DNA of 10,436 bases from Pseudomonadota bacterium (GTDB lineage: Bacteria; Desulfobacterota; Desulfovibrionia; Desulfovibrionales; Desulfovibrionaceae). The translations under genes were made by a program, and so were the position numbers. Within the stretch, counting starts at the first letter, position 1. Every line of letters begins with the position of its first letter. Location of the stretch: assembly GCA_023450535.1 (NCBI GenBank), contig JAEXGX010000137.1, positions 1-10,436 on the forward strand. The letters are read 5' to 3'. Under the pieces are notes generated by a model. The model saw only the letters and a list, made by a program, of their open reading frames with translations. It ran no database searches and was not told the origin of the DNA. Of this stretch, positions 1 to 6,262 are shown piece after piece.

Positions 1-1
1 G

Positions 2-325
2 CTGTACTTGAACCGCAAGACCCAGGAACTGACAGGAGTTGACGGAAGTCTTGATGGGCAGAAATGCTATGAGGTTCTGCAGGGGAAGGATGCGCCCTGC
101 GAATTTTGCACCAACCACCTGCTCGAAGTGGGCAGGAGCTACTGTTGGGAATTTCATAACGTCAAGTTCAATAAGACTTTCGCCCTTCGGGATACACTGA
201 TGTGGACGCCTGGGTCAGGCGTTTTGAGCAGGATGGCGCGTTTTTCATCACCTCTTTGCGAGGAGAACTGGCCCCGCAGTCGCTGGATTATCAGATCCTG
301 GAGCCGCAGGGCATCGAGAGTCTGA
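2..325 (+). pseudogene. PAS-domain fragment, 5' part of a broken PAS-GAF-GGDEF-EAL gene (runs off the left edge)
   Basis: The frame is open from the first bases of the window, so the gene starts upstream. It encodes the end of a PAS-type sensor domain of the kind placed before GGDEF/EAL modules. The recognisable signature is KCYEVLQGKDAPCEFC, followed by YCWEFHNVKFNKTFALRDTL. The homology I recognise stops near base 199-202, where relatives would continue with a tryptophan-containing strand, a linker and a GAF domain. After that the frame reads about 40 residues rich in Trp, Arg and Ser that resemble nothing, then stops at 325. The overlapping frame from 202 carries the second half of a GAF domain. 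I read this as the N-terminal piece of one ancestral protein cut by an internal deletion that also shifted the frame. A sequencing or assembly error could explain the frame change but not the missing domain halves. Confidence 0.6.
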
Positions 326-1764
326 TGGCCGCACCCTTGATGCAGAACGGACAGATCAGCGGTTTTCTGGGGGTGGACGACCCGAGTGCCAATGTTTTGG
401 ACGACCGCCTGTTGCGTTCAGTGTGCCTTGTGGTTCAGGAGGATTTGGAAAAACGGCGCATGCTGTCCGAGTTGGAACGCATGAGCTATATGGATGCCCT
501 CACCGGGCTTGGAAACCGTAATAAGTATACGGTGACGCTCCAGGCGCTGGAGCGGACCCCTCTCAAAAGTCTGGGCGTCATCTACCTTGACATTAACGGT
601 CTGAAAGCCGTCAATGACACGTATGGGCACTCCTACGGCGATCACCTTATCTCGCGTACAGCCGATTTTCTAAAGAATTTTTTCCACACCGATGTGTTTC
701 GTACCGGCGGCGACGAGTTCGTAGTTCTTTGCCGCGATATTGAGCAGGAGGAGTTCGAGGCCGTGTTGGCCGAATTTCGTTCTCGCGCTGCAAGCGAGGA
801 GGAGCTGAAATTATCCATCGGCGGCAACTGGCGCAAAGGCGAGTTTAATATCCGTGAACAGATCGTACTCGCCGACGAGCTGATGTATATCGACAAGCAA
901 AATTATTACAAATCACTGCCGGCAAGAACGTCAAACCACCATGCCAGCAAAGCTCAGCAATTGCTGGATGATGTTGCGGCAGGTATGTTTGTCGTATACC
1001 TTCAGCCCCAGGTGGAGCTTCGGACTGAAAAAGTCGTGGGAGCGGAAGCTCTGGTACGGCGCAGGGAGGCGAGCGGTGAACTGCTTGCTCCCGCCAGCTT
1101 TATTCCCCTATATGAGAAGGAAGGCATCATCCGTCACCTGGATTTTTTTGTGCTGGAAACAGTGTGCGCCGCTTTGCGCCGCTGGAAGAGATTGGGATTT
1201 TCTCTGCCTGTGGCGGTCAATTTTTCCCGCATCACGCTGTTGGAGCACAACGTCGTAAACCGGCTGCTCGAGGTATGCGCCCGTTACAACGTGGAACCGG
1301 GACTGATCCGTATTGAAGTGACTGAAAGCCTGAGTCGGATGGACACTCCCACGCTGAAAAAGCTGGTGTCCCTTCTTCGGGATGAAGGTTTTGCCGTTTC
1401 CTTGGATGATTTCGGAGCGCAATATTCCAATCTGTCTATTCTGACAAGCATTGATTTCAACGAGATCAAGTTTGACCGGAGCCTGGTCAGCGGCTTGGGC
1501 GACAACCCCAAAAGCAGCGTAGTCATGGAACACGCCATTGGCATGTGTCATGCCTTCCGGCGCACGGCATCGCTTGCTGAAGGCGTGGAAACCGTGCTTC
1601 AGAAAGATATCCTGAAAGATTACCACTGCAGATACGGGCAGGGCTTTTTGTTCGGCAAGCCCATGTCCATTGATGATTTCTGGAATTGGTATCTGCAGCG
1701 GATGAATGATGAACTGGAAGAGAACGAAAGAACCCCGGTAACGCGGGATATTACGGAACTCTGA
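202..1764 (+). CDS. GGDEF-EAL c-di-GMP signalling protein with a truncated GAF domain (probable 3' part of a broken gene)
   Basis: This 520-residue frame would make and/or break down the second messenger cyclic di-GMP in the cytoplasm. Residues 1-80 match only the second half of a GAF domain (EPQGIESLMAAPL, then GQISGFLGVDD). Residues about 95-240 are a GGDEF domain, with the metal-binding Asp in YLDINGLK (D130) and an intact GGDEF motif at 169-173. The arginine of the inhibitory RxxD site is absent, since the position reads FHTD. Residues about 255-500 are an EAL domain with E282 (AEALVR), VNFS, EVTES, DDFG (402-405), the EIKFDR lysine and AEGVET, so phosphodiesterase chemistry looks possible. 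The GTG at 202 is simply the first start after a stop at 172-174. It has only a weak GGGA-like element upstream, so translation may really start elsewhere or not at all. The domains are clear, but whether the gene is still functional is uncertain. Confidence 0.85.
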   Translation: MDAWVRRFEQDGAFFITSLRGELAPQSLDYQILEPQGIESLMAAPLMQNGQISGFLGVDDPSANVLDDRLLRSVCLVVQEDLEKRRMLSELERMSYMDALTGLGNRNKYTVTLQALERTPLKSLGVIYLDINGLKAVNDTYGHSYGDHLISRTADFLKNFFHTDVFRTGGDEFVVLCRDIEQEEFEAVLAEFRSRAASEEELKLSIGGNWRKGEFNIREQIVLADELMYIDKQNYYKSLPARTSNHHASKAQQLLDDVAAGMFVVYLQPQVELRTEKVVGAEALVRRREASGELLAPASFIPLYEKEGIIRHLDFFVLETVCAALRRWKRLGFSLPVAVNFSRITLLEHNVVNRLLEVCARYNVEPGLIRIEVTESLSRMDTPTLKKLVSLLRDEGFAVSLDDFGAQYSNLSILTSIDFNEIKFDRSLVSGLGDNPKSSVVMEHAIGMCHAFRRTASLAEGVETVLQKDILKDYHCRYGQGFLFGKPMSIDDFWNWYLQRMNDELEENERTPVTRDITEL

Positions 1765-1789
1765 GGAAACTCGGCGGAAAAAGGATCGG

Positions 1790-1844
1790 ACATCCCGTTC
1801 AGCGGTGAAACGTCAGTGAATGCTTTCCGCGTTGAACGGGATGT
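1790..1844. repeat. 12-bp perfect inverted repeat just after the GGDEF-EAL gene
   Basis: The arms acatcccgttca (1790-1801) and tgaacgggatgt (1833-1844) are exact reverse complements, separated by 31 bases. The inner gcgg and ccgc can add a few pairs. No T-run follows on either strand, so it is not a standard intrinsic terminator. It may protect the 3' end, assist termination, or be an operator-like dyad. Confidence 0.6.
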
Positions 1845-1970
1845 GCTCCCAGGCAACAGAGCAGGGTGAGCATATTAAAAACATGGTAAAATCGTAAGGG
1901 TTCGCTTTATGGCGTGGCACCTTCAGCCATTGGCGCGAAGCGCCTTACGGATGAAGAGAGCAGAGATAAG

Positions 1971-1991
1971 CCGCGACCTGCGCGGTGTTTT
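1971..1991 (+). terminator. Weak candidate intrinsic terminator (plus strand)
   Basis: A short GC stem ccgcg/cgcgg (1971-1975 with 1981-1985, five-base loop) is followed by tgtttt. The stem is only five pairs and lies about 200 bases beyond the GGDEF-EAL stop, so this is a modest candidate. Confidence 0.3.
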
Positions 1992-2027
1992 CAGGCATCA
2001 ATGTCCGCTTTGCGCTCATTGACGCTC

Positions 2028-2058
2028 CAGGGCGGCGCATTATGATGCGCTCGCCCTG
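2028..2058. terminator. Strong hairpin between convergent genes, possible bidirectional terminator
   Basis: The arm cagggcg-gcgcat (2028-2040) pairs with atgcgc-t-cgccctg (2045-2058), giving 13 pairs with one bulged T and a tatg loop. It lies ten bases beyond the stop of the minus-strand reductase gene, where a terminator is expected. Neither flank carries a clear T-run, so termination is inferred from position and stability only. Confidence 0.45.
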
Positions 2059-2067
2059 TCAGAAGGG

Positions 2068-2622
2068 CTATGCTTTCAGCGCGCGGGCGGAGTTGGCCAG
2101 TGCTTCCATAAGGGCGCGGATGTTGTCGGCCAGTTTTTGGCCTTCGGGCGTATCGGCTACATCGCCGTTGGCGGTGAAGGTATCGGAAAACGCGTTGGAG
2201 AAAACTTCCGGCCTGTTCAGGACGCGCAGATCAAGATACACACAGGTCTGGCGCAAATGATACTGAGCGCGGGATGTGCCCATGCCGCCGCCTGCGCCGA
2301 GAATAGCCGCGCTTTTGCCTGCCAGCAAGTCCCCGGGTTCACGGGAAATCCAGTCCAGGGCGTTTTTCAGTGCCGGAGCCATGGAATAGTTATATTCCGG
2401 GCAGGCCAGCACCAGAGCGTCTGCAGCCTGAGCCTGTTCAATGAGGCGCAGAACGCTTTCCGGCTTTTCCCGGTCTTCAGCGTAGAAGGGGAGTTCGGAA
2501 ATGTCCGCTATGGTCAGTTTCGTCGCTTCAGGCAGGGAAAGAGCCGCGCGGCGCAGTAGGCCCATATTGCGGGAGGCGGCGCGAAGGCTGCCGCAGATAC
2601 CGAGAAAATTTAGTTGGCGCAT
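2068..2622 (-). CDS. NAD(P)H-dependent FMN/quinone reductase (flavodoxin-fold)
   Basis: This 184-residue cytoplasmic protein belongs to the NADPH-dependent FMN reductase family (ChrR/YieF type), whose members transfer electrons from NAD(P)H through bound FMN to quinones, metals or other acceptors. The FMN phosphate loop is GSLRAASRN (residues 11-19). The flavin-contacting signature PEYNYSMAPALKNALDW is at 75-91. GAGGGMGTSRAQYHLRQ (109-125) is the third family block. The length is normal for the family. I chose the ATG at 2622 because AAGGAG lies six bases upstream of it. The longer frame from 2640 would start inside that ribosome-binding site. It lies about 150 bases beyond moaA on the same strand, so it could be read through from moaA or have its own promoter. 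The physiological electron acceptor cannot be told from sequence. Confidence 0.9.
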   Translation of the reverse strand: MRQLNFLGICGSLRAASRNMGLLRRAALSLPEATKLTIADISELPFYAEDREKPESVLRLIEQAQAADALVLACPEYNYSMAPALKNALDWISREPGDLLAGKSAAILGAGGGMGTSRAQYHLRQTCVYLDLRVLNRPEVFSNAFSDTFTANGDVADTPEGQKLADNIRALMEALANSARALKA

Positions 2623-2628
2623 GGAGAA

Positions 2629-2634
2629 CTCCTT
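2629..2634 (-). promoter_or_regulatory. Ribosome-binding site that fixes the reductase start
   Basis: On the minus strand this reads AAGGAG, six bases before the ATG at 2622. It rules out the alternative TTG start at 2640. Confidence 0.8.
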
Positions 2635-2724
2635 AAACAATACATGTTGTTGTATGGGAAGTGCGGTTATTTTTACGGCAAGATGCGCTGCTGCTGTCTG
2701 AAGTTCGCTACCTGCCGTGATCCG

Positions 2725-2762
2725 GTATCATAAGGGTAAAATGACATATTAGCCAGTATATG
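2725..2762 (-). promoter_or_regulatory. Possible promoter/operator of the FMN reductase gene
   Basis: On the minus strand, upstream of the reductase, there is a TATGAT hexamer (five of six matches to a -10 box) near 2727-2732. No good -35 box stands at the right distance. An imperfect dyad, catat (2745-2749) with atatg (2758-2762), overlaps the -35 area and could bind a regulator. It lies in the only AT-rich part of the moaA-reductase spacer. Confidence 0.3.
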
Positions 2763-2771
2763 ATTTTTACC

Positions 2772-3794
2772 TTAACCTCCAATACTGGTCATGGTGCGCT
2801 TGGCCACTTCGTTCTTGCGTCTGGCCAGAATTTCCGCGCCAATGGGCTTGCGTTGCACGGCGCGTTCCACTACCTGCCGCACCAGATCCATGCGGCGTTC
2901 TTCCGGGATGCCCGTCCTGCGCAGAATGGGCAGAATGGGGTATTCCCGATCGTCAAACAGGCAGGTACGGAGCCTGCCGTCCGAGGTCAGCCGCAAACGG
3001 TTGCACGCGCCGCAGAAGTGGCAGGAAAGCGGCGTGATCAGGCCGAAGCGCCCCGTTGTCCCCGGGATGGCGTACATGGTGGCCGGGCCGTCCAGCGCGG
3101 CGTTGCTTACCGCCGGACCGAGATCAACGAGTTCTCGTGCTTCTTTGAGGATTTCCTGGGCGGGCCAGTAGGTGGAGTCGCTCCACAGGGTACCCTCACC
3201 CATGGGCATGAACTCGATAAAACGCACGTCCAACCCGCGCTCGGCGGCAAGGCGGAGAAAGTCCGGCAGTTCGTCGTCGTTCACACCGCGCATGGCAACG
3301 GCATTGAGTTTGAGGGGAACTTCATGCTCCTGAAGGGCGTTCAGGGAGTCCATGACGCGCGGCAGAAGGTCGCGCCCGGTTACAGAAGCGAAGCGTTCGG
3401 GCCGCAGGCTGTCCAGAGAGAGGTTGACACGCACTCCCAGTTCCTTGAGCAGGGGAGCGTAGGGCGCGAGCATGACGCCGTTGGTGGTGAGGCGCAAGTC
3501 CATGTCCGGATGCGCGGCGCGCAAACGGGTCAAAAATTCGGGAAAGCCCTTGCGTACAAAGGGTTCACCCCCGGTAAGCCGAATCTTGCTTACCCCCATG
3601 GGCGTGAGCAGATCGACCATTTTCTCCATTTCCTCATAACGCATGACCCGCTCGTGCGGAATAAAGCTGTTGTCTACCCGGCAGTAACGGCAGCGCAGAT
3701 TGCAGCGGTCGGTCACGGAAAGGCGCAAATAATGGATTTCGCGTCCGAAAGAATCTTTCAGAGGGGAATGTTCCCCGTGGGCTTGGGGGCTCAT
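2772..3794 (-). CDS. moaA: GTP 3',8-cyclase MoaA (molybdenum cofactor biosynthesis)
   Basis: MoaA is a radical SAM enzyme that, with MoaC, converts GTP to cyclic pyranopterin monophosphate, the first step of molybdenum/tungsten cofactor synthesis. The 340-residue length is typical. The radical SAM cluster motif CNLRCRYC gives C31, C35 and C38. TGGEP (74-78) is the SAM-binding motif. The second iron-sulfur cluster, which holds GTP, is coordinated by the CX2CX13C set C261, C264 and C278, inside FCGACNRLRLTSDGRLRTC. The protein ends in the conserved Gly-Gly tail (SIGG) needed for activity in known MoaA proteins. The start ATG overlaps the stop of the upstream membrane protein as ATGA, with AAAGGA about eight bases before it, so translational coupling is likely. 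No moaC, moaE or moeA lies in the window. Molybdo- or tungsto-enzymes are common in anaerobic respiration, which fits the inferred host. Confidence 0.96.
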   Translation of the reverse strand: MSPQAHGEHSPLKDSFGREIHYLRLSVTDRCNLRCRYCRVDNSFIPHERVMRYEEMEKMVDLLTPMGVSKIRLTGGEPFVRKGFPEFLTRLRAAHPDMDLRLTTNGVMLAPYAPLLKELGVRVNLSLDSLRPERFASVTGRDLLPRVMDSLNALQEHEVPLKLNAVAMRGVNDDELPDFLRLAAERGLDVRFIEFMPMGEGTLWSDSTYWPAQEILKEARELVDLGPAVSNAALDGPATMYAIPGTTGRFGLITPLSCHFCGACNRLRLTSDGRLRTCLFDDREYPILPILRRTGIPEERRMDLVRQVVERAVQRKPIGAEILARRKNEVAKRTMTSIGG

Positions 3795-5986
3795 GGCTGT
3801 GTCCTTTCTTCCCCTGTAGGAGGGGAGGTTTCCTCCATACGGGGCATAAGAGGCGTAAGGGGCGGGAGCTGGATAATTTGAGGCTTGGCCGCGTCCAGCC
3901 GTGTTTTACTGTTGTTGTACAGCAGGAACTTGGTTGTTTCGTAGAAGTCGTTCATGGCCTGACGCATGGCCCCGGCCCGTTCGGGTTCTTTTTCCAACAG
4001 ATTCTCCAGGGTCGGGGCATCCAGCCGGTACAGGGATTCCGGTGTATTGCGGTAGACGTAGCCGTCCCGGATGAGCATGCGGGTGATGTTTTCGGAAATG
4101 AAGACCATGGCGTTTTCGTCGTTGCCAGGAGCAAGCATGTCGCGTCCGAGCGTGCTGTTCCGGAAGGGAATGCCCGCCAGAGCGGCCATGGTGGGAAAGA
4201 CATCCAGTTGTGAATGGGGCGCGTTGTCCAGGCCGGGCCGGATTTGGCCGCCCGGCGCGTAAAGCAGGAGCGGCGTGTTCCAGGCCTGAAGCGAACAGGC
4301 CTGATAGGCTGGCGAGGGGAAGGTGGACGCATGGTACAGGCCGTGATCCCCGAAAATGGCAAAGATAGTGTTCTTGAACCAGGGTTGTTTTTCCGCCTCT
4401 TCAAAGAAACGGCGCAGAGAGAAGTCGGAAAAGCGCAGAGACTGGAATTCTTCCACACTGTCAAAGCCGTAATAGCGGATTTGCTCCGGCGTGGGGGAAG
4501 CTGGAATTTCATAGCCGTCGCGCTGTTCGGGAATAGTATAGGGGCGATGGAAAGAGGCGGTCTGGATGACTGCCGCAAAGGGCTTCGGGCTGGCGCTGAA
4601 CAGTTGGACAGATTCCTTGAACAGGTCAAGGTCGGCCACGCCCCATACATCCATGTTGGGGGCCTTCCATGCGCCTTCCTCTTTGAGTTGAATCCCCTTG
4701 ACATTGTGTTGGATAAGCCCGCGGACGTTTGCCCAGCTTGCACTTCCGCCGATGTTGTAGAATTTTTCGTAGCCGTCGAGTTCGTTGAACACAATGGCCT
4801 GGTCCACAATGTGGGGATTACGCGAGGAGGTTCCGCCGTCGAAATTCACATCCGGAATACCGATAAGGGTATTGAATACCCCGCGCGCCGTGGGGCGGCT
4901 GGGGGAATAAAAGTTGGGATAATACCGGCTCTTGGCGGCCAGTTCCTTCAGGAACGGGGTAGGCTCCACAAAGCCTTCGCCCGGATAGGCCGGGGCAAGG
5001 GAGGTTTTGGGCCAGGCCATCGACTCCATGAGGATGATCACGATGTTGGGCCGTTTGTCCGGAGGCAGGGGCGTCGAGGGAACATAGAGACGCGTGTAGG
5101 AAATATCGTTGCAGTTGGTGATGGGCTCAGGGGTCATGCCCAGCCATGCGGCCATACGTGGATAGGCCGCCAGCGCCGCTGCACAGTCCGGCTTGACGGC
5201 ATCGTTGCCGCGTCTGGTGTCAAACAGGTTTTGGGCCGGATGAAGGGCCAGGGTTGCAATGGCGTTGTCTTCGCTGAAATACGCGTTGCTCCAGCGCAGG
5301 GGGAAGAGGTTGGAGCTGATTTGTCCATATCCCAGCAGAAACAGGCCAGCAAAGCCCAGCAGGGAGATCAGTGCGCGCCGCCTGCGGGAAACGACGGGGG
5401 AGTTCGGAAACGTGGCGGACCCTACGCAGGCCGCCCTGTGGCGGAGCAAAAGACGCCTGACCCACCATGCGTACAGCGCAAGAGCAGCGATGAGCAACAG
5501 AACAAGCGTGATGACAGGGTAGCTTTCCCAGACCATGTTCAGAGCAATGGCGGGGTCGTCTATGTACGTCGGGGCTGTCATGTCGATGCGCTGACGCAGG
5601 TAGAAGAAAAAGCCGAAATCAAAGATGTAAAGCAGAGCCAGAAGGCCGAACAGCAGCGTCTCCATGCCGACAAGCAGGCGGCGGCTCAGGCTCGGGCCGG
5701 GGCTTGCAGTCGCGCGTTCCGCCCGGGGCCAGGCCCAGACCAGCGCCAGAGGCAGGGCCAGGAAAACCGCCCAGCGAGCGTCGAACTTCAGGCCGATATA
5801 CAGCGCGTGGAGGATGTGATCCTTTCTGGAGATGTCCGGCAGAAGGAAATACAGCAGCGCCAGACGCGCAGAAAAAAAGAGCGCAATATTGACGAAAAGA
5901 AAGAGCGCGAGGTCGGGCAGTGGTTGCCATTTGTCAAACCGTGAAGCCGCTCGTGAACCTGTGTTCCCTGTGGTGTGATAGAGCAT
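3791..5986 (-). CDS. LTA-synthase-family membrane sulfatase / phosphoglycerol-type transferase
   Basis: This 731-residue inner-membrane protein has about five N-terminal transmembrane helices (near residues 26-48, 70-88, 105-129, 154-176 and 205-222) and a large periplasmic alkaline-phosphatase-fold domain (about 310-650), the layout of LtaS and MdoB/OpgB. Probable metal and catalytic residues are E321 (NIVIILMESMA), the nucleophile T366 (SRPTARGVFNTL), H480 (FHRP), and D547 with H548 (FGDHG). Family members move phosphoglycerol or phosphoethanolamine from lipids to polymers. In a Gram-negative cell the acceptor might be periplasmic glucan or lipopolysaccharide, but sequence does not show which. 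True arylsulfatase activity is less likely, because the Cys/Ser-x-Pro-x-Arg sulfatase signature is absent. The tail is proline-rich (LPPLTPLMPRMEETSPP). I prefer the ATG at 5986 over 5992, because the ribosome-binding site overlaps the latter. It is the first gene of an operon with moaA and is divergent from adiC. Confidence 0.88.
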   Translation of the reverse strand: MLYHTTGNTGSRAASRFDKWQPLPDLALFLFVNIALFFSARLALLYFLLPDISRKDHILHALYIGLKFDARWAVFLALPLALVWAWPRAERATASPGPSLSRRLLVGMETLLFGLLALLYIFDFGFFFYLRQRIDMTAPTYIDDPAIALNMVWESYPVITLVLLLIAALALYAWWVRRLLLRHRAACVGSATFPNSPVVSRRRRALISLLGFAGLFLLGYGQISSNLFPLRWSNAYFSEDNAIATLALHPAQNLFDTRRGNDAVKPDCAAALAAYPRMAAWLGMTPEPITNCNDISYTRLYVPSTPLPPDKRPNIVIILMESMAWPKTSLAPAYPGEGFVEPTPFLKELAAKSRYYPNFYSPSRPTARGVFNTLIGIPDVNFDGGTSSRNPHIVDQAIVFNELDGYEKFYNIGGSASWANVRGLIQHNVKGIQLKEEGAWKAPNMDVWGVADLDLFKESVQLFSASPKPFAAVIQTASFHRPYTIPEQRDGYEIPASPTPEQIRYYGFDSVEEFQSLRFSDFSLRRFFEEAEKQPWFKNTIFAIFGDHGLYHASTFPSPAYQACSLQAWNTPLLLYAPGGQIRPGLDNAPHSQLDVFPTMAALAGIPFRNSTLGRDMLAPGNDENAMVFISENITRMLIRDGYVYRNTPESLYRLDAPTLENLLEKEPERAGAMRQAMNDFYETTKFLLYNNSKTRLDAAKPQIIQLPPLTPLMPRMEETSPPTGEERTQP

Positions 5987-5991
5987 ATTCA

Positions 5992-5998
5992 TCCTTTT
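5992..5998 (-). promoter_or_regulatory. Ribosome-binding site that decides the start of the membrane transferase
   Basis: The minus strand reads AAAAGGA ending at 5992, which is the first base of the upstream ATG. Only the second ATG, at 5986, has a usable spacing (five bases), so the start is placed there. Confidence 0.65.
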
Positions 5999-6173
5999 CT
6001 TCTACGGTCTTTTGCGGCGCTGTCAATGCGGGCAGGCAGGAACAACAGCCGGTCATTCCTTCCGGGCCGGGCGGATCCTGCCTTGTTTTTTATCATTGTG
6101 AGCTCATTGCCTCCGAACTACACGGGATCGAGATGTTGCCGGCAAGCCTCGTGTTGCAGTGTTTGTCATCATT

Positions 6174-6225
6174 CTGAGGCTGCTGACTTTAGCAGCAGCC
6201 TCAGGGCTGCCCCATGCAGCCCTGA
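6174..6225 (+). promoter_or_regulatory. Overlapping alternative hairpins upstream of adiC, attenuator-like leader
   Basis: Four segments can pair in succession. Segment 1, ctgaggctgctg (6174-6185), pairs perfectly with segment 2, cagcagcctcag (6193-6204). Part of segment 2, gcagcc (6195-6200), can pair instead with ggctgc (6205-6210). Segment 3, tcagggctgc (6201-6210), pairs perfectly with segment 4, gcagccctga (6216-6225), over a five-base loop. The 3:4 hairpin is followed five bases later by tttt (6230-6233). Because the segments share bases, the structures exclude each other, as in attenuators. The cluster ends 23 bases before the adiC ribosome-binding site. Regulation is inferred, since I see no known riboswitch class. 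A non-regulatory intergenic repeat is the main alternative. Confidence 0.5.
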
Positions 6226-6247
6226 AACGTTTTCGGGAAGTTGTTTC

Positions 6248-6256
6248 AAGGAAGGA
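6248..6256 (+). promoter_or_regulatory. Ribosome-binding site of adiC
   Basis: The purine-rich aaggaagga lies six bases before the ATG at 6263. It supports that start over the much longer open frame that extends upstream through the hairpins and into the neighbouring gene. Confidence 0.8.
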
Positions 6257-6262
6257 TATCCC

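Larger units (their letters stand above)
1765..2067. other. Gene-free, hairpin-rich spacer between convergent genes
   Basis: About 300 bases separate the plus-strand GGDEF-EAL gene from the minus-strand FMN reductase gene. I find no credible coding frame, tRNA or mobile-element end here. The stretch contains several inverted repeats, listed separately where strong. It also has a short tcaatg/cattga dyad (1998-2003 with 2017-2022) and a GC-rich ggcgc-gaa-gcgcc hairpin at 1932-1944. As the meeting point of two convergent genes, transcription termination is the likeliest role. Confidence 0.6.

Noticed and set aside
2760..3881. A 373-residue open frame on the plus strand opposite moaA
   Set aside because: It is antisense to a complete MoaA with all cluster cysteines, and no homology was recognised.
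4214..5944. A 576-residue open frame on the plus strand opposite the membrane transferase
   Set aside because: Composition is typical of an antisense shadow, with no domain and no ribosome-binding site, while the minus strand has clear family motifs.
3791..5986. Classical arylsulfatase annotation for the membrane protein
   Set aside because: The Cys/Ser-x-Pro-x-Arg formylglycine motif is missing. The Thr nucleophile and five-helix topology fit the LTA-synthase/phosphoglycerol-transferase branch.
5993..6030. A perfect TTGACA on the minus strand (near 6019-6024) as the -35 box of the membrane transferase gene
   Set aside because: The only -10 match at usable spacing (TAGAAG) would place the transcript start on the ribosome-binding site itself, so it is probably chance.
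6120..6165. A sigma-54-type promoter in the adiC leader (GG and TTGCA elements)
   Set aside because: The spacing between the GG and GC elements is 13 bases instead of 10.
5975..6262. A 96-codon upstream extension of the adiC frame
   Set aside because: It would run through the divergent gene's start and all the hairpins, it resembles no antiporter N-terminus, and a good ribosome-binding site stands before the ATG at 6263.
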